Below are positions 15,901 to 25,105 of a stretch of DNA of 64,000 bases, piece after piece. The first letter of the stretch is position 1. Every line of letters begins with the position of its first letter. The notes beneath the pieces were generated by a model that was given only the letters and a program-made list of their open reading frames with translations, was not told the DNA's origin and did not search any database. A program made the translations under genes and the position numbers. Source of the DNA: an uncultured Fibrobacter sp. (lineage in GTDB: Bacteria; Fibrobacterota; Fibrobacteria; Fibrobacterales; Fibrobacteraceae); contig NZ_CAMVDO010000006.1 in NCBI RefSeq assembly GCF_947166265.1, forward strand, positions 94,785 to 158,784, read 5' to 3'.

Positions 15901-17181
15901 TTAACCTCTCACCTGTCCGTTTCCGCGCAAAATCCACTTGTAGCTGCAGAGGCTTTCCACGCCCATGGGGCCGCGGGCATGCAACTTGTCGGTAGAAATG
16001 CCCACTTCGGCGCCGAGGCCGTATTCTCCACCGTCTGCAAAGCGGGTGCTTGCGTTCACCATCACGCTGCTGCTGTCCACGTTCGCGACAAAGTAGTCCT
16101 GAACGGAGGGGTCTTCGGCAACGACCGCTTCGGTGTGGCGGCTGCTGTTCTTTTCGATATGGTCGCAGGCTTCGGCGACGTTGTCGACGAACTTGACGCT
16201 TGCCTTGAGGGCCAGATATTCGTGGTGGTAGTTGGAGTCGTCGCCAATATCCTTGATACGGCTGTCGTGGCTCTGGGCGTCCTTGTTGCCAAAGAGTTCC
16301 ACGCCGCGGTCGGCGAGGCAATCGATCAATTTCTTCGTGGTGGCCGCGTCGATATGGCGGTCGATAATCACGCATTCCATGGCGTTGCACACGCCGGTGC
16401 GCTGCGTCTTGGCGTTAATCAGAATGTTCACCGCCTTGTCCATGTCGGCGGACTTGTCCACGTACACATGGCAGATGCCGTTGAAGTGCTTGATCACGGG
16501 AATCTTGCTCTGTTCTACGACTGCGCGGATCAGACGTTCACCGCCGCGGGGAATCACGAGGTCGAGGCAGTCGTTGCGCTGCAGGAGCATACCCACCAGG
16601 TCGTGGCTCGTTTCGGTCACGAGCTGCACGGCGTCTTGGTCGATGCCTGCTTCGGCAAGGGCTTCGTGGAAGATTCCGGCGAGGCACTTGGCGGAGTTGA
16701 GCGATTCCTTACCGCCACGCAAAATCACGGCATTGCCCGCCTTAAAGCAGAGGCATGCGCCATCGATCGTTACGTTCGGGCGGCTTTCGAAAATAAAGAA
16801 TACGGAACCGATAGGTACGGCGATACGGCTAATCTTGATGCCGTTCTTGAGTTCGCGGCTTTCGAGAACCTTGTTCAGCGGATCTGCAAAGGAGGCGATT
16901 TCTTCGGCACCCTTGGCCATGGCCTCGATGCGGGCGTCGTTCAAAGTCAGACGGTCCATCTTCGAATCGTCGAGCTTTCCGGCGGCGGCTTCTAGGTCAA
17001 TCTTGTTTGCAGCAAGGATTTCTGGCTTACGGTCGCGCAAAATCTGGGCGACACGATTCAGCACGGCGCTACGCTTTTCACCCGGCAGGGTACGGAGCGT
17101 CTTGCTTGCCTTCTGGGCATTTCTGGCCAGAAGGTCGGAGTATTCTTCCAAGTTGGAATATTTCAAATTGGACTGTTCCAT
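15901..17181 (-). CDS. proA: gamma-glutamyl phosphate reductase
   Basis: 426 residues, full length. The ALDH-fold NADPH site contains FIFESRPNVT, the catalytic Cys lies in RTGVCNAMECVI, and the C-terminal GPMGVESLCSYKW is typical of ProA. It reduces glutamyl-5-phosphate to the semialdehyde for proline synthesis. proB is not in the window. hisI follows on the same strand 46 nt later, so the two are probably one transcript. An inverted repeat (CTTGTCT/AGACAAG, 17245-17264) lies upstream. Confidence 0.97.
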   Translation of the reverse strand: MEQSNLKYSNLEEYSDLLARNAQKASKTLRTLPGEKRSAVLNRVAQILRDRKPEILAANKIDLEAAAGKLDDSKMDRLTLNDARIEAMAKGAEEIASFADPLNKVLESRELKNGIKISRIAVPIGSVFFIFESRPNVTIDGACLCFKAGNAVILRGGKESLNSAKCLAGIFHEALAEAGIDQDAVQLVTETSHDLVGMLLQRNDCLDLVIPRGGERLIRAVVEQSKIPVIKHFNGICHVYVDKSADMDKAVNILINAKTQRTGVCNAMECVIIDRHIDAATTKKLIDCLADRGVELFGNKDAQSHDSRIKDIGDDSNYHHEYLALKASVKFVDNVAEACDHIEKNSSRHTEAVVAEDPSVQDYFVANVDSSSVMVNASTRFADGGEYGLGAEVGISTDKLHARGPMGVESLCSYKWILRGNGQVRG

Positions 17182-17292
17182 AAGCCGTTTTTATCCTTTT
17201 TTGAGCACTTTTTGTTGTGTTTGTCTAATTTTACAATATAGAAACTTGTCTTTTGATAGACAAGAATATATCTTCAAAATACAGGTTTGATT

Positions 17293-17389
17293 TTACCCGC
17301 GACGTTGATGGGTTGTCGCAAGGTATCGGACTTGGGTGTTTAGACTCGGTGTAGTCCTTTTCTCTCGGGGACGCGCCGAGTCTTTTTTT
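17293..17389 (+). ncRNA. candidate orphan structured RNA ending in an intrinsic terminator
   Basis: Plus-strand hairpins: GCGAC/GTCGC (17299-17319), GGACT/AGTCC (17328-17357), and a terminator with AGACTCGG (17342-17349) pairing CCGAGTCT (17376-17383), followed by seven Ts. The second and third helices share bases, so they are mutually exclusive, as in an attenuator. No plus-strand gene lies upstream (proA is divergent) and only antisense sequence lies downstream. That points to an sRNA, or a leader that lost its gene. Promoter not proven. Confidence 0.4.
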
Positions 17390-20300
17390 ATTTCTTTTCG
17401 ATAAGTTCCAGAGCGAGTTTCTTCATTCCGTTGAAGTCCCACTTGCCCGATCCGAGCTTTGGAATCTGATCGACGTTGAATACGGCACCCGGCTGCATAA
17501 GCGGCGGAATGCCCGACTTGCGAAGTGCACGGGAAATTTCTTCGGGATCGCCGTCCTTCACCAAAAGGACGATTCGTTCGCCCTTCGCGGAATCGGGAAC
17601 GGCTGTCACGGCGAATTCGTGTTCTCCCATAATTCCGGATTCGGCAATGCGGAACTCCACGGCGGTGAGAGAAATCATTTCGCCACCGAGCTTGGCAAAG
17701 CGGCTGTAGCGGCCGAGAATCTGTACAAAGCCATCCGGGGTAATCTTGCACTTGTCACCCGTCTTGTACCAGCGGCGACCATCGATTTCAAGGACGACGT
17801 TGTCGGTCTTTTTCTTGTCCTTGAGGTAGCCTTTCATCACCTGAGGCCCGGTAACCACCAACATGCCTTCTTCGCCGTTGGCCAAGAATTCGTTAGTCTC
17901 GGGGTCGATGATTGCGCACACAGAACCCGGCACCGACATGCCGATGCTCGAGGTATCGCTGCATTTTTCCATGGTCAAGAAATCGTCCAGCAGTACGTTC
18001 GGGGCGTTGAGGGTTGCAAGTGGTGTAAGTTCGGTGCACCCATAGCCTTCGTAAACATCCTTGCCGAACTTGAGCTTGAAGGTCTCGCGCATTTCGGGGC
18101 GGAGCTTTTCGGCGCCTGCGATAATGTAGCGCAGAGAATCCAAGCACATGGGGTGAACCCAGCGGTTAATGGCAATGGCGCGCAGGAATGTGGGCGTACC
18201 CATCATGATGGTGGTCTTGTACTGGGCGCACACGCGGGCAAGCGTCTTGATGTCCGTCGGATCAGGGCAGAGCACCATAGGCACACCGTCCAAAAGCGGC
18301 ATCATATAAGTCATGGTAAAACCGAACGAATGGAACAGCGGGAGTAACGATGTCATTACGTCGGTACGACGAAGCTTGATAATGTGGTCGCCTTGCTGGG
18401 CATTCGAAATCACGTTCTTGTGGGTGAGTTCAACACCCTTCGGCGTACCTTCGGACCCCGAACTGAAGAGGATGACGGCGTCGTCGTTCAGGTTTGCCGA
18501 AGTAAACCACAAGCGGCGCAGAATCGCAGCCGGACAGAAATGGATGATGAATGCCGAAACAAAGCGGCAGATGGTAGACATCTTGGCTTCTTCTTCGTCC
18601 AGGTAAATCATCTGGCACTTGTCGGCGATTTGTGCGAAGGCGGCGTTCTTTCCGCAGAGCTTGTCGAAGAAGGCGTGTGTCGTGACGACGGTGGTGAGGT
18701 CGGCTTTTTCGATGCAGCCCAAAATCGTGTCGACCGGGGCGGAGTAGTTCAGGTTCACCGTCGTCTTGCCGGTGCCGAGAATCGACATAATGCCAAGGGC
18801 CGCATCGCGGCTGGTGGGGAGCATAAAGCCCACGTGGCAGTCGTTTTTAGCGGCAGACTTGATGATTTTGCCGAAATAGTGGCACAGGCGAATCATGCCG
18901 TAGCCGTTCACGTGGTTGCCTGCCGGGTCAATCAAAATGACGCGGGAACGGCGCTTGCGCATGGCCTTGAACCACAGCGGAACAATGGAAGCGGAACAGT
19001 CCATGGCGGCGTTCCAGATGTCGGTGTCCAGAAGTTCGAGGTCGTGGCGGATATCCTTTTCGGTGGCGCTTGTCGGGAGTGGTTTCGAAAAACCGACGCT
19101 GATGACGCGGTTGAAGGACTGCGGACGGTTCACGCATTCGCTTGCGTGGCTGTAGCGGCTGCCCCAGAGCCCCTGGATGTAGAACGGAATGATCTGGGCT
19201 TCGGTGCCTTCGATAGCCTTGGAGTAGTCGAGCGAGAAGGTGGATACGAACGGGGTCTTGGAGACTTCGCCTTCGGGGAAGATGACGACCGCTTCTCCGT
19301 TCAGGAGCGCCTTGTGGATTTCTTCCATGGCGGGTGCCGGGTCGCGGCGGTTGATGCTAATTAGGAACTTGCCGTGGAAAAGCCAGCGCTGGTACCAGTC
19401 GGCAAAGGTGTTGCGGTTGCTTGCAATGCGGAGTGGTCTAGGAGATGCAATCTGGAGAACTGCCCAGTCGATAAAGCTGAAGTGCGGACCCACGAGAAGT
19501 ACCGGACCGCTTTCGGGAATGTTCTGGACGCCCATCACCTTGACGCGATAGCGGAACACGAAGGCGAATGCAAAACGGAGTGCTGCGCGCAAAAGGGCCA
19601 TCGGGTTGTTCTTGAGGTTTGCGATAAAGCAAATCGCAAGAATGACCGCGAGAATCATGAAACAGTAGTCGAGCGTAATCGGCGTAAAGATAAGGAGCAA
19701 TGTCTGACCACCCATGATGAGTACGAGAACGGCCATCTGGATGCAGTTTGCAACAGCGTGGATGCGGCCTGCCGTATCGGGGCGGGTGTAGCTCTGAATG
19801 ACGGTTCGCAAGATGACGAATGCGCAGCCGGCGCTCCAGCCGATGATACCGTAAAGGATTGCCTGCAACCAGGCGTTATGCACGAACGGGAGGGCGAACA
19901 TGGTGATGGCGGATGCTGCCGCAGCAAACGGGATGAGGCCGGTTTCGACGAAGCCCTTCGATGCCTTGCTAGCCGAGAACGCTCCAATGACATAGCCGAT
20001 AGTTACGATGAACATCGAAACGGGAATGACGGCGGTGTTCAGCATGTCAGTCATGTTCTGGATAAGAATCAAGAAAATCTGCGTGACTCCCCAAAAGGCG
20101 GCAAGACCAAGAATTGAAAGGCGTATAATCGGATGGCTCCAGGTGGCCGAAAAATTACGCATGGGCGAACGCATCTTGAGGTTGTCGTGCCTTTCACCGA
20201 CCTTGATGCAAAAGCCTGCAATGGTTGTCACGACGCTTAGGCCTAGATAAATCCATAGGGTAAGGTCAATGCTTACGGGGGCGTCGGGTCGACCCGAGAG

Positions 20301-20777
20301 TCCCATGGCAAAGAAGGCTGCTGCAGCGGTACCGAGTACTGAAAGCGCCATGTACCAGGAGTTCACCTTCACGAGGTCTTCGCTTTCGACCATCTCTTTC
20401 ATGATGCCGAGCTTGGCCGGGCTGAGCACGGCAAGGAAAATTCCATACAGGCCAAGGAGACCGTAGGCGACCCATTCGGCGCCAGCCACGTAGCAGACAA
20501 CAACGGCAATCACCGAGGCAAGCATCCCCACAGAGCACCATGCCATGACGCGGCCCTTGTGAAAACGGCCTGCAAAGTAGCTCGCAGCAGGGATCATAAA
20601 GATGCTGGGCGCAAAAATGGCCACTTGCAACAGCATGCTGCGCCACCAGAAGGCGGACCCTTCGAACGAGAACGAGAGCCATCGCTGAAAGTGGACGAAC
20701 AGGCCCATTTGCACAAAAATGCTACAGAAAACAAAAATCAGGTACGCAATGGAACTCTGGTACTTGGTCAGTTTCAT
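17388..20777 (-). CDS. MFS transporter / PlsC acyltransferase / AMP-dependent acyl ligase fusion (LplT-Aas-like)
   Basis: 1129 residues in three modules. An MFS-type membrane domain (about 1-395, about 12 helices) comes first. A PlsC-type acyltransferase (about 405-600) follows, with the HX4D box GPHFSFID and FPEGEVSKT. An acyl-adenylate ligase (about 640-1129) follows, with FSSGSEGTPKGVELTH, GYGCTEL and YKTGDKC. E. coli splits these jobs between LplT (lysophospholipid flippase) and Aas, which re-acylates lysophosphatidylethanolamine; here all three are in one inner-membrane protein. The start at 20777 fits MKLTKYQSSIAYL. The small transporter subunit gene lies 13 nt upstream. Confidence 0.93.
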   Translation of the reverse strand: MKLTKYQSSIAYLIFVFCSIFVQMGLFVHFQRWLSFSFEGSAFWWRSMLLQVAIFAPSIFMIPAASYFAGRFHKGRVMAWCSVGMLASVIAVVVCYVAGAEWVAYGLLGLYGIFLAVLSPAKLGIMKEMVESEDLVKVNSWYMALSVLGTAAAAFFAMGLSGRPDAPVSIDLTLWIYLGLSVVTTIAGFCIKVGERHDNLKMRSPMRNFSATWSHPIIRLSILGLAAFWGVTQIFLILIQNMTDMLNTAVIPVSMFIVTIGYVIGAFSASKASKGFVETGLIPFAAAASAITMFALPFVHNAWLQAILYGIIGWSAGCAFVILRTVIQSYTRPDTAGRIHAVANCIQMAVLVLIMGGQTLLLIFTPITLDYCFMILAVILAICFIANLKNNPMALLRAALRFAFAFVFRYRVKVMGVQNIPESGPVLLVGPHFSFIDWAVLQIASPRPLRIASNRNTFADWYQRWLFHGKFLISINRRDPAPAMEEIHKALLNGEAVVIFPEGEVSKTPFVSTFSLDYSKAIEGTEAQIIPFYIQGLWGSRYSHASECVNRPQSFNRVISVGFSKPLPTSATEKDIRHDLELLDTDIWNAAMDCSASIVPLWFKAMRKRRSRVILIDPAGNHVNGYGMIRLCHYFGKIIKSAAKNDCHVGFMLPTSRDAALGIMSILGTGKTTVNLNYSAPVDTILGCIEKADLTTVVTTHAFFDKLCGKNAAFAQIADKCQMIYLDEEEAKMSTICRFVSAFIIHFCPAAILRRLWFTSANLNDDAVILFSSGSEGTPKGVELTHKNVISNAQQGDHIIKLRRTDVMTSLLPLFHSFGFTMTYMMPLLDGVPMVLCPDPTDIKTLARVCAQYKTTIMMGTPTFLRAIAINRWVHPMCLDSLRYIIAGAEKLRPEMRETFKLKFGKDVYEGYGCTELTPLATLNAPNVLLDDFLTMEKCSDTSSIGMSVPGSVCAIIDPETNEFLANGEEGMLVVTGPQVMKGYLKDKKKTDNVVLEIDGRRWYKTGDKCKITPDGFVQILGRYSRFAKLGGEMISLTAVEFRIAESGIMGEHEFAVTAVPDSAKGERIVLLVKDGDPEEISRALRKSGIPPLMQPGAVFNVDQIPKLGSGKWDFNGMKKLALELIEKK

Positions 20778-20789
20778 AAATCCTCAAAA

Positions 20790-20891
20790 CTATTTCTTCT
20801 TGAACACCTTGTAAAAGCAGAAGGTGCACATCCCGATAATGCTTGCCCACGAGAGCACCATAAAAATCAGGCCGCTAGTAGAAAATTCCAT
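20790..20891 (-). CDS. MetS-like small subunit of an NSS amino-acid transporter
   Basis: 33 residues: a single membrane helix (GLIFMVLSWASIIGMCTFCF) ending in a basic tail KVFKKK. A strong AGGAGG lies 7 nt before the ATG, and the gene starts 2 nt after the stop of the NSS transporter. Small one-helix subunits encoded next to bacterial NSS transporters (for example MetS with MetP) are needed for transport activity. Assignment is by size, topology and position, since sequence conservation in such peptides is low. Confidence 0.8.
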   Translation of the reverse strand: MEFSTSGLIFMVLSWASIIGMCTFCFYKVFKKK

Positions 20892-20892
20892 G

Positions 20893-22545
20893 TTATGCCT
20901 CCTCATTGTCGGAATCGCCGACGGTCATGTTCTGCTTGTGAAGAATGGTGGTTTTTCGGGCAGGGCCGTTTTTTTTCCAGGCGTAGTAGATGGCAATGTT
21001 CAAAAGCACCACGAGGGCGAGCAGGAATCCGCGAACGCCCCAGGTAAAGCCAATCTGCGAGAATTCGCTACCGAGGAATGTGACCTTGGCGTCGGCCGGA
21101 ACGTTGCTTAACAGAAGTACGCCCATGCCATCGTGAATAATCCAGGCGACCAGCACGACTGCCAGGTAAATCGGGCACACGTACATAATGATCGGCCTAA
21201 AGAATCGGGGGAGTTTCAAGGCGGCACCGTCGTTCATCAAGGCGAAAGCTTCGCATTCCGGCTTGCCGTCTTCGCCAATCACGTCGGATTTGCGGCGACC
21301 GAGTACGAACGAGAAAATGAACGCCTGAATCGTGCCGAGAACCACGAGCAAGAAGCTTCCGCCCCAGAAGTCGAGCTCATCGACCGCGCCTGCGGCAAGG
21401 CCGAAAATACCCACAAGGCCTCCCAAGAAGGTCACGGTACCGGTGGCGGTAATGGAGCCCTTGCGGCTAAACTTCAGGTCGTCTTCGCAGAAACTGATCA
21501 GCGGCTGGATAATCGAAATGGCGCTAGTGACGCCCGCGATAAAGAGCATTGCAAACCACAGCGTCTGGAAGAATCCGCCGAACGGCAGCTGGCCGAACAC
21601 GAACGGCATAGTCTGGAAGCCGAGGCCGAAGGTGCCGAGTTTTGCACATTCTTCAATGTTGTTGCCGGCAATGAGTACGGCCATCGGAATCACGATGGTA
21701 CCACCAAGAATGATTTCGGCAAAGCCGTTGGTGGCGCCCGCAGTCAAAGACGAAAGCACCAGGTCTTCCTTGGGCTTCAGGTAGCTTGCGTAGCAGAAGA
21801 CGATGCCCATACCGAGGCTCATGGTAAAGAACACCTGGCCGGAGGCGGCAAGCCAAACGGCGGGGTTAAGAATTTCGGAAAGGTTCGGGTTCCACACGAA
21901 GGCAAGACCCTTACCGATGTCGGTAATCGTAAGTACGCGCACCACGAGGATAATGCCCATGATCAAGAGAATCGGCATGGTAATCTTGTTCACGCGCTCG
22001 ATGCCCTTGCGCACGCCGAACGAAAGGAGTCCCATGTTGCAGGCGAAGGTGAGCAAGAAGAAGAGGATGGCTGCCGGAACCGGGCCAATCTTGGTGTTCA
22101 GCATGATGTAGTTGCCGAAGAATTCCTTCATCGGTTCGTAACCGCCGGCGACGACTTCCATCAGTTTGCCCGTGGCGGAGTAGTAGGTAAACGCCAGAAT
22201 CCAGGACTGGATAAAGATGTAATAGAAGCTGATGAACAGGGGCGGGAGAAGACCGAGCGAACCGAGGTGCTTTGCCCAGGGCTTTTTGTTCAGAATATAG
22301 TGGAATCCACCCGGAGCGGTGCCGTGGTGCTTATTGCCGGCTGCGCGACCCAGAGTCCATTCCATCCAAGAAAGAGGAATGCCCAGGAGCAGGAAGGCGA
22401 TGAGGTATGGAATAATGAATGCGCCGCCACCGTTTGTGGCTGCCTGTACCGGAAAACGCAAAAAGTTGCCAAGTCCGACGGCGGAACCTGCGACTGCAAG
22501 GATAACGCCAAGTTTCGAACCCCAGTTGTCTCTAGAGTTTTTCAT
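20893..22545 (-). CDS. sodium-dependent NSS-family amino-acid transporter
   Basis: 550 residues, about 12 transmembrane helices. The first helix has the family signature GSAVGLGNFLRFP followed by NGGGAFIIPYL, the unwound Na+/substrate site of LeuT-type carriers. The C-terminus (VGDSDNEEA) is cytosolic. The substrate is probably a hydrophobic amino acid, not determinable here. It forms an operon with the 33-residue partner and perhaps with the acyltransferase fusion that follows. Confidence 0.94.
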   Translation of the reverse strand: MKNSRDNWGSKLGVILAVAGSAVGLGNFLRFPVQAATNGGGAFIIPYLIAFLLLGIPLSWMEWTLGRAAGNKHHGTAPGGFHYILNKKPWAKHLGSLGLLPPLFISFYYIFIQSWILAFTYYSATGKLMEVVAGGYEPMKEFFGNYIMLNTKIGPVPAAILFFLLTFACNMGLLSFGVRKGIERVNKITMPILLIMGIILVVRVLTITDIGKGLAFVWNPNLSEILNPAVWLAASGQVFFTMSLGMGIVFCYASYLKPKEDLVLSSLTAGATNGFAEIILGGTIVIPMAVLIAGNNIEECAKLGTFGLGFQTMPFVFGQLPFGGFFQTLWFAMLFIAGVTSAISIIQPLISFCEDDLKFSRKGSITATGTVTFLGGLVGIFGLAAGAVDELDFWGGSFLLVVLGTIQAFIFSFVLGRRKSDVIGEDGKPECEAFALMNDGAALKLPRFFRPIIMYVCPIYLAVVLVAWIIHDGMGVLLLSNVPADAKVTFLGSEFSQIGFTWGVRGFLLALVVLLNIAIYYAWKKNGPARKTTILHKQNMTVGDSDNEEA

Positions 22546-22586
22546 TTTCTTATTCCTTTAAAAATTTGCGGGGGAAAATTTAGCAT

Positions 22587-23192
22587 TTAGTTCTTGGATG
22601 CAATTCCCTTGAGAGCCTCTTCCATATATTTGCCGAAAAGTTTGGAGATGTTTTCTGCCGTAGTTCTCGGTTCACGGTCGTTCATGCTCATTTTTTGGTC
22701 GAATATCTTTTCCCAAAGGGCTTCTTCGCTATTCGTGCTCTTGAAGGTCAGCTGGAGGGCGAGGTGGGCATATTGGCTGCTGCCTTCGTCCACTTCTTCG
22801 ATAGCGACAATGTTTCCGAGGAACTCATAGTCGGGCTTGCCGTTAGGTTTGGTCTCGACGGATTTGAACAGTTCGCTCTTGTTCAGGTACTCGCTTGCGA
22901 CTTGAGTCATCATCTGTTCGGGGCGGCTAGCCCACAGGTCCAGGTCGTAGAACATGAAGTCGTAGGCGGATTCGCGGTAGACGATGTTTGCACGCTGGTA
23001 GGCGGGCTCGATGGTGAACTTGCGCACTTGCAGGCGCTTGTCCTTGAAAGTGCCGGATGACGGCATCTGAACGTTTTCGACCGCGAGGGTGTAGTAGCGC
23101 GTGGGCTCCGTATCACCGCCGCCGAGGCATGCCGTGAGAGATAGTGCGAAACAGCATAAAATTGATGCGAGAAAAATGGATCTATAATTCAT
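22587..23192 (-). CDS. ABC-transport auxiliary lipoprotein of the Mla/Pqi type
   Basis: 201 residues. Lipobox LTAC, mature CLGGGDTEPTRYYTL. RYYTL near the start, then RKFTIEPAYQRANIVYR and a central FYDLDLWASRP, are features of the ABC_trans_aux (PqiC/YmbA-like) family. Such lipoproteins sit at the outer membrane and partner MCE proteins in lipid transfer. It is the last gene of the Mla-type operon, separated from mlaD by a 160-bp GC-rich palindromic spacer that could allow separate control. Confidence 0.85.
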   Translation of the reverse strand: MNYRSIFLASILCCFALSLTACLGGGDTEPTRYYTLAVENVQMPSSGTFKDKRLQVRKFTIEPAYQRANIVYRESAYDFMFYDLDLWASRPEQMMTQVASEYLNKSELFKSVETKPNGKPDYEFLGNIVAIEEVDEGSSQYAHLALQLTFKSTNSEEALWEKIFDQKMSMNDREPRTTAENISKLFGKYMEEALKGIASKN

Positions 23193-23230
23193 TATACAAT
23201 CCTTTCGTCAAAAAATGAAAGCGTGGCCGG

Positions 23231-23298
23231 GCGGGGGAGGGGTGCAGGGGAGTGGGGCTGGCGGCCTTCGCAACTATGAGCGCGGGCCCCCTCCCCGC
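23231..23298. repeat. GC-rich inverted repeat (G5AG4/C5TC4 type)
   Basis: GCGGGGGAGGGG and CCCCCTCCCCGC arms, nearly complementary, enclose 44 bp. Similar G-rich/C-rich arms occur at 41769-41792 and 62283-62305. Confidence 0.6.
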
Positions 23299-23352
23299 TA
23301 GATGCATTAAACTTATTTATCATAATTGTTTTTTCTTCTTTTTTTCAAAAAA

Positions 23353-24300
23353 CTACTTCCTCCGGCTCTTGTTTTCTGAACGAATCAGTACCGACGGATT
23401 GTTCTTGATTTTCTGTGTAAATTCTTCGAGGTTTTCAAGTACGGCGTTGAGTTCCACGACGGCATCCCCGACCTGATCCTGGTTCTTGTAAACCACCTGG
23501 TCGAGCCGCTGCGTGAGCTGGTTGACAGATTCCATCGCTTGCGTAAGGTTCTCGTTCATCGCCTTCGTGTCGATTGCGTCGAGCTTTTCCTTGAGAATGT
23601 CGAGGTTTTCGCCCGCCTTGGAGGCGATTTTCGCATCTTCGATTTCGGCAAGAACGTTTTTCATCGAAGAAGCCGCGCTAGAAATGTTGTTTATGGGTGT
23701 GTAGAGGTCCTGCGACATCTTGTTCAGCCGCAGGGTCAGCTTGTTCAGGTTTTCAGTTGCGCCTTCAAAGTTTTTGATGGCGTTGCTGATGTTTTCGGTA
23801 TTTTCTGCCGAGAATACATGGTTCAGGTTGGTGACCAAGGAGTCGACATGTCCTACGATGGAGCTTGCCTGCGAGGCGATTCCGTCAAGCGAAGATTCTT
23901 CTGCTGGTATAAAGCCGCCTTCCGGAACATCGGGTTCGTCGAACTTCCCGCCCGAAAGAACAATCTGCTTTTCACCCGTCAGGGAAATCCCGTGAGTCAT
24001 GCCTGCGCGTGTTCCCCTCTTGATGGGGGTTCCCTTGTCGACACGGAAACGCACGACGACCTGGTTCAGGTTTGTAGAGTCGATGTGTATGTCTGTTACG
24101 CTACCGACCTTGATGCCGTTCAGCATCACATGCGCTTCGCCATATAGGCCGATGACCGACTTGTTGAAAATGGTATAGTAGTTGTCGTACTCCCGTGTCA
24201 GGTAGCTCGAAAGCACGTAGCCCAGAAATACAAGGATGAGAACCCCGCAAAAAAGCATGAATGCGCCGATTCTGATGCGCTCTCTTCGTGTGGTTTCCAT
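23353..24300 (-). CDS. mlaD: MCE/MlaD-family phospholipid transport protein
   Basis: 315 residues: one N-terminal membrane anchor (about 11-32), the MCE domain (about 38-120) with GLYGEAHVMLNGIKVGSV, then a long alpha-helical tail (about 150-300) rich in coiled-coil heptads (LNKLTLRLNKMSQDLY). The family forms hexameric rings that carry lipids across the periplasm. Its place between the ATPase gene upstream and the lipoprotein gene downstream supports the Mla assignment. Confidence 0.93.
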   Translation of the reverse strand: METTRRERIRIGAFMLFCGVLILVFLGYVLSSYLTREYDNYYTIFNKSVIGLYGEAHVMLNGIKVGSVTDIHIDSTNLNQVVVRFRVDKGTPIKRGTRAGMTHGISLTGEKQIVLSGGKFDEPDVPEGGFIPAEESSLDGIASQASSIVGHVDSLVTNLNHVFSAENTENISNAIKNFEGATENLNKLTLRLNKMSQDLYTPINNISSAASSMKNVLAEIEDAKIASKAGENLDILKEKLDAIDTKAMNENLTQAMESVNQLTQRLDQVVYKNQDQVGDAVVELNAVLENLEEFTQKIKNNPSVLIRSENKSRRK

Positions 24301-24312
24301 AGTTACTCCGAA

Positions 24313-25098
24313 TCAGTCGATAAAGTCAAAGTGGTAATATTCGTTGTTGTCAGGCTCTTTGGGACATTCTCTGTTAAAGAAAGTCTTCAAAATGGGGTCT
24401 TCGCTTTCCAGACCTTGCTTGAGAGTCCCGTCCATATACACGTAGCCGTTTTCAAGGTAAATGAAACGGTCGCAGATAATCTTGATGCTTTCGAGTTCGT
24501 GGCTTACGATAACCATCGAAATGCCCAGCGTATCGCGAAGTTCTAGCAGAAGTTCGTCTAGCGAGCGGGCGGTCAACGGGTCAAGGCCGGTTGAGGGTTC
24601 GTCGCAGAACAGGAGTTCTGGCTTTAAGGCAATTGCGCGGGCGAGGGCCGCTCGTCTTTGCATACCGCCCGAAAGTTCCGACGGGTACTTGTGGAACGCA
24701 TGTAGCAGGTGGACCTTTTCGAGTCTGTCTGCGACAATGGCTTCCATCTGGCTCTTGGGCATGTAGGGCATACTGCGGATAAGCGGAAGCATTGCGTTTT
24801 CGGCAACGGTCAGGTCCGAAAGGAGAGCGCCGTTCTGGAACAGGACTCCGGTACGCATACGGGTGGTGTAGTCAAGTCCACTCTTGGCAGGGAAAGTTTT
24901 CCCGAAGTAGGTGATGGTTCCGCTTTCGGCCTTGTAAAGCTTGAGGATGTTGTTCATGAGGGTTGACTTGCCACAGCCCGAACTTCCAAGAATCATGCGA
25001 ATTTCGCCCCTTCTAACGTCGAAGGAAATATCGTGCAGGACAGTCTTTCCCTTGTAACCGGCTTTTAGGTGATCTACTTTGAGTGTAATGTCTTCCAT
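24313..25098 (-). CDS. mlaF: Mla-type ABC transporter ATPase
   Basis: 261 residues from MEDITLKVDHL. Walker A GSSGCGKST, the ABC signature LSGGMQRRAALARA, Walker B LLFCDEPSTGLDP and the switch His in VSHELES are all present. The frame is open further upstream to 25206, but ATG 25098 has AGGAGA at the right distance and lies just after the permease stop, so the longer start is wrong. It powers MlaE at the inner membrane. Confidence 0.95.
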   Translation of the reverse strand: MEDITLKVDHLKAGYKGKTVLHDISFDVRRGEIRMILGSSGCGKSTLMNNILKLYKAESGTITYFGKTFPAKSGLDYTTRMRTGVLFQNGALLSDLTVAENAMLPLIRSMPYMPKSQMEAIVADRLEKVHLLHAFHKYPSELSGGMQRRAALARAIALKPELLFCDEPSTGLDPLTARSLDELLLELRDTLGISMVIVSHELESIKIICDRFIYLENGYVYMDGTLKQGLESEDPILKTFFNRECPKEPDNNEYYHFDFID

Positions 25099-25105
25099 GT
25101 TTCTC

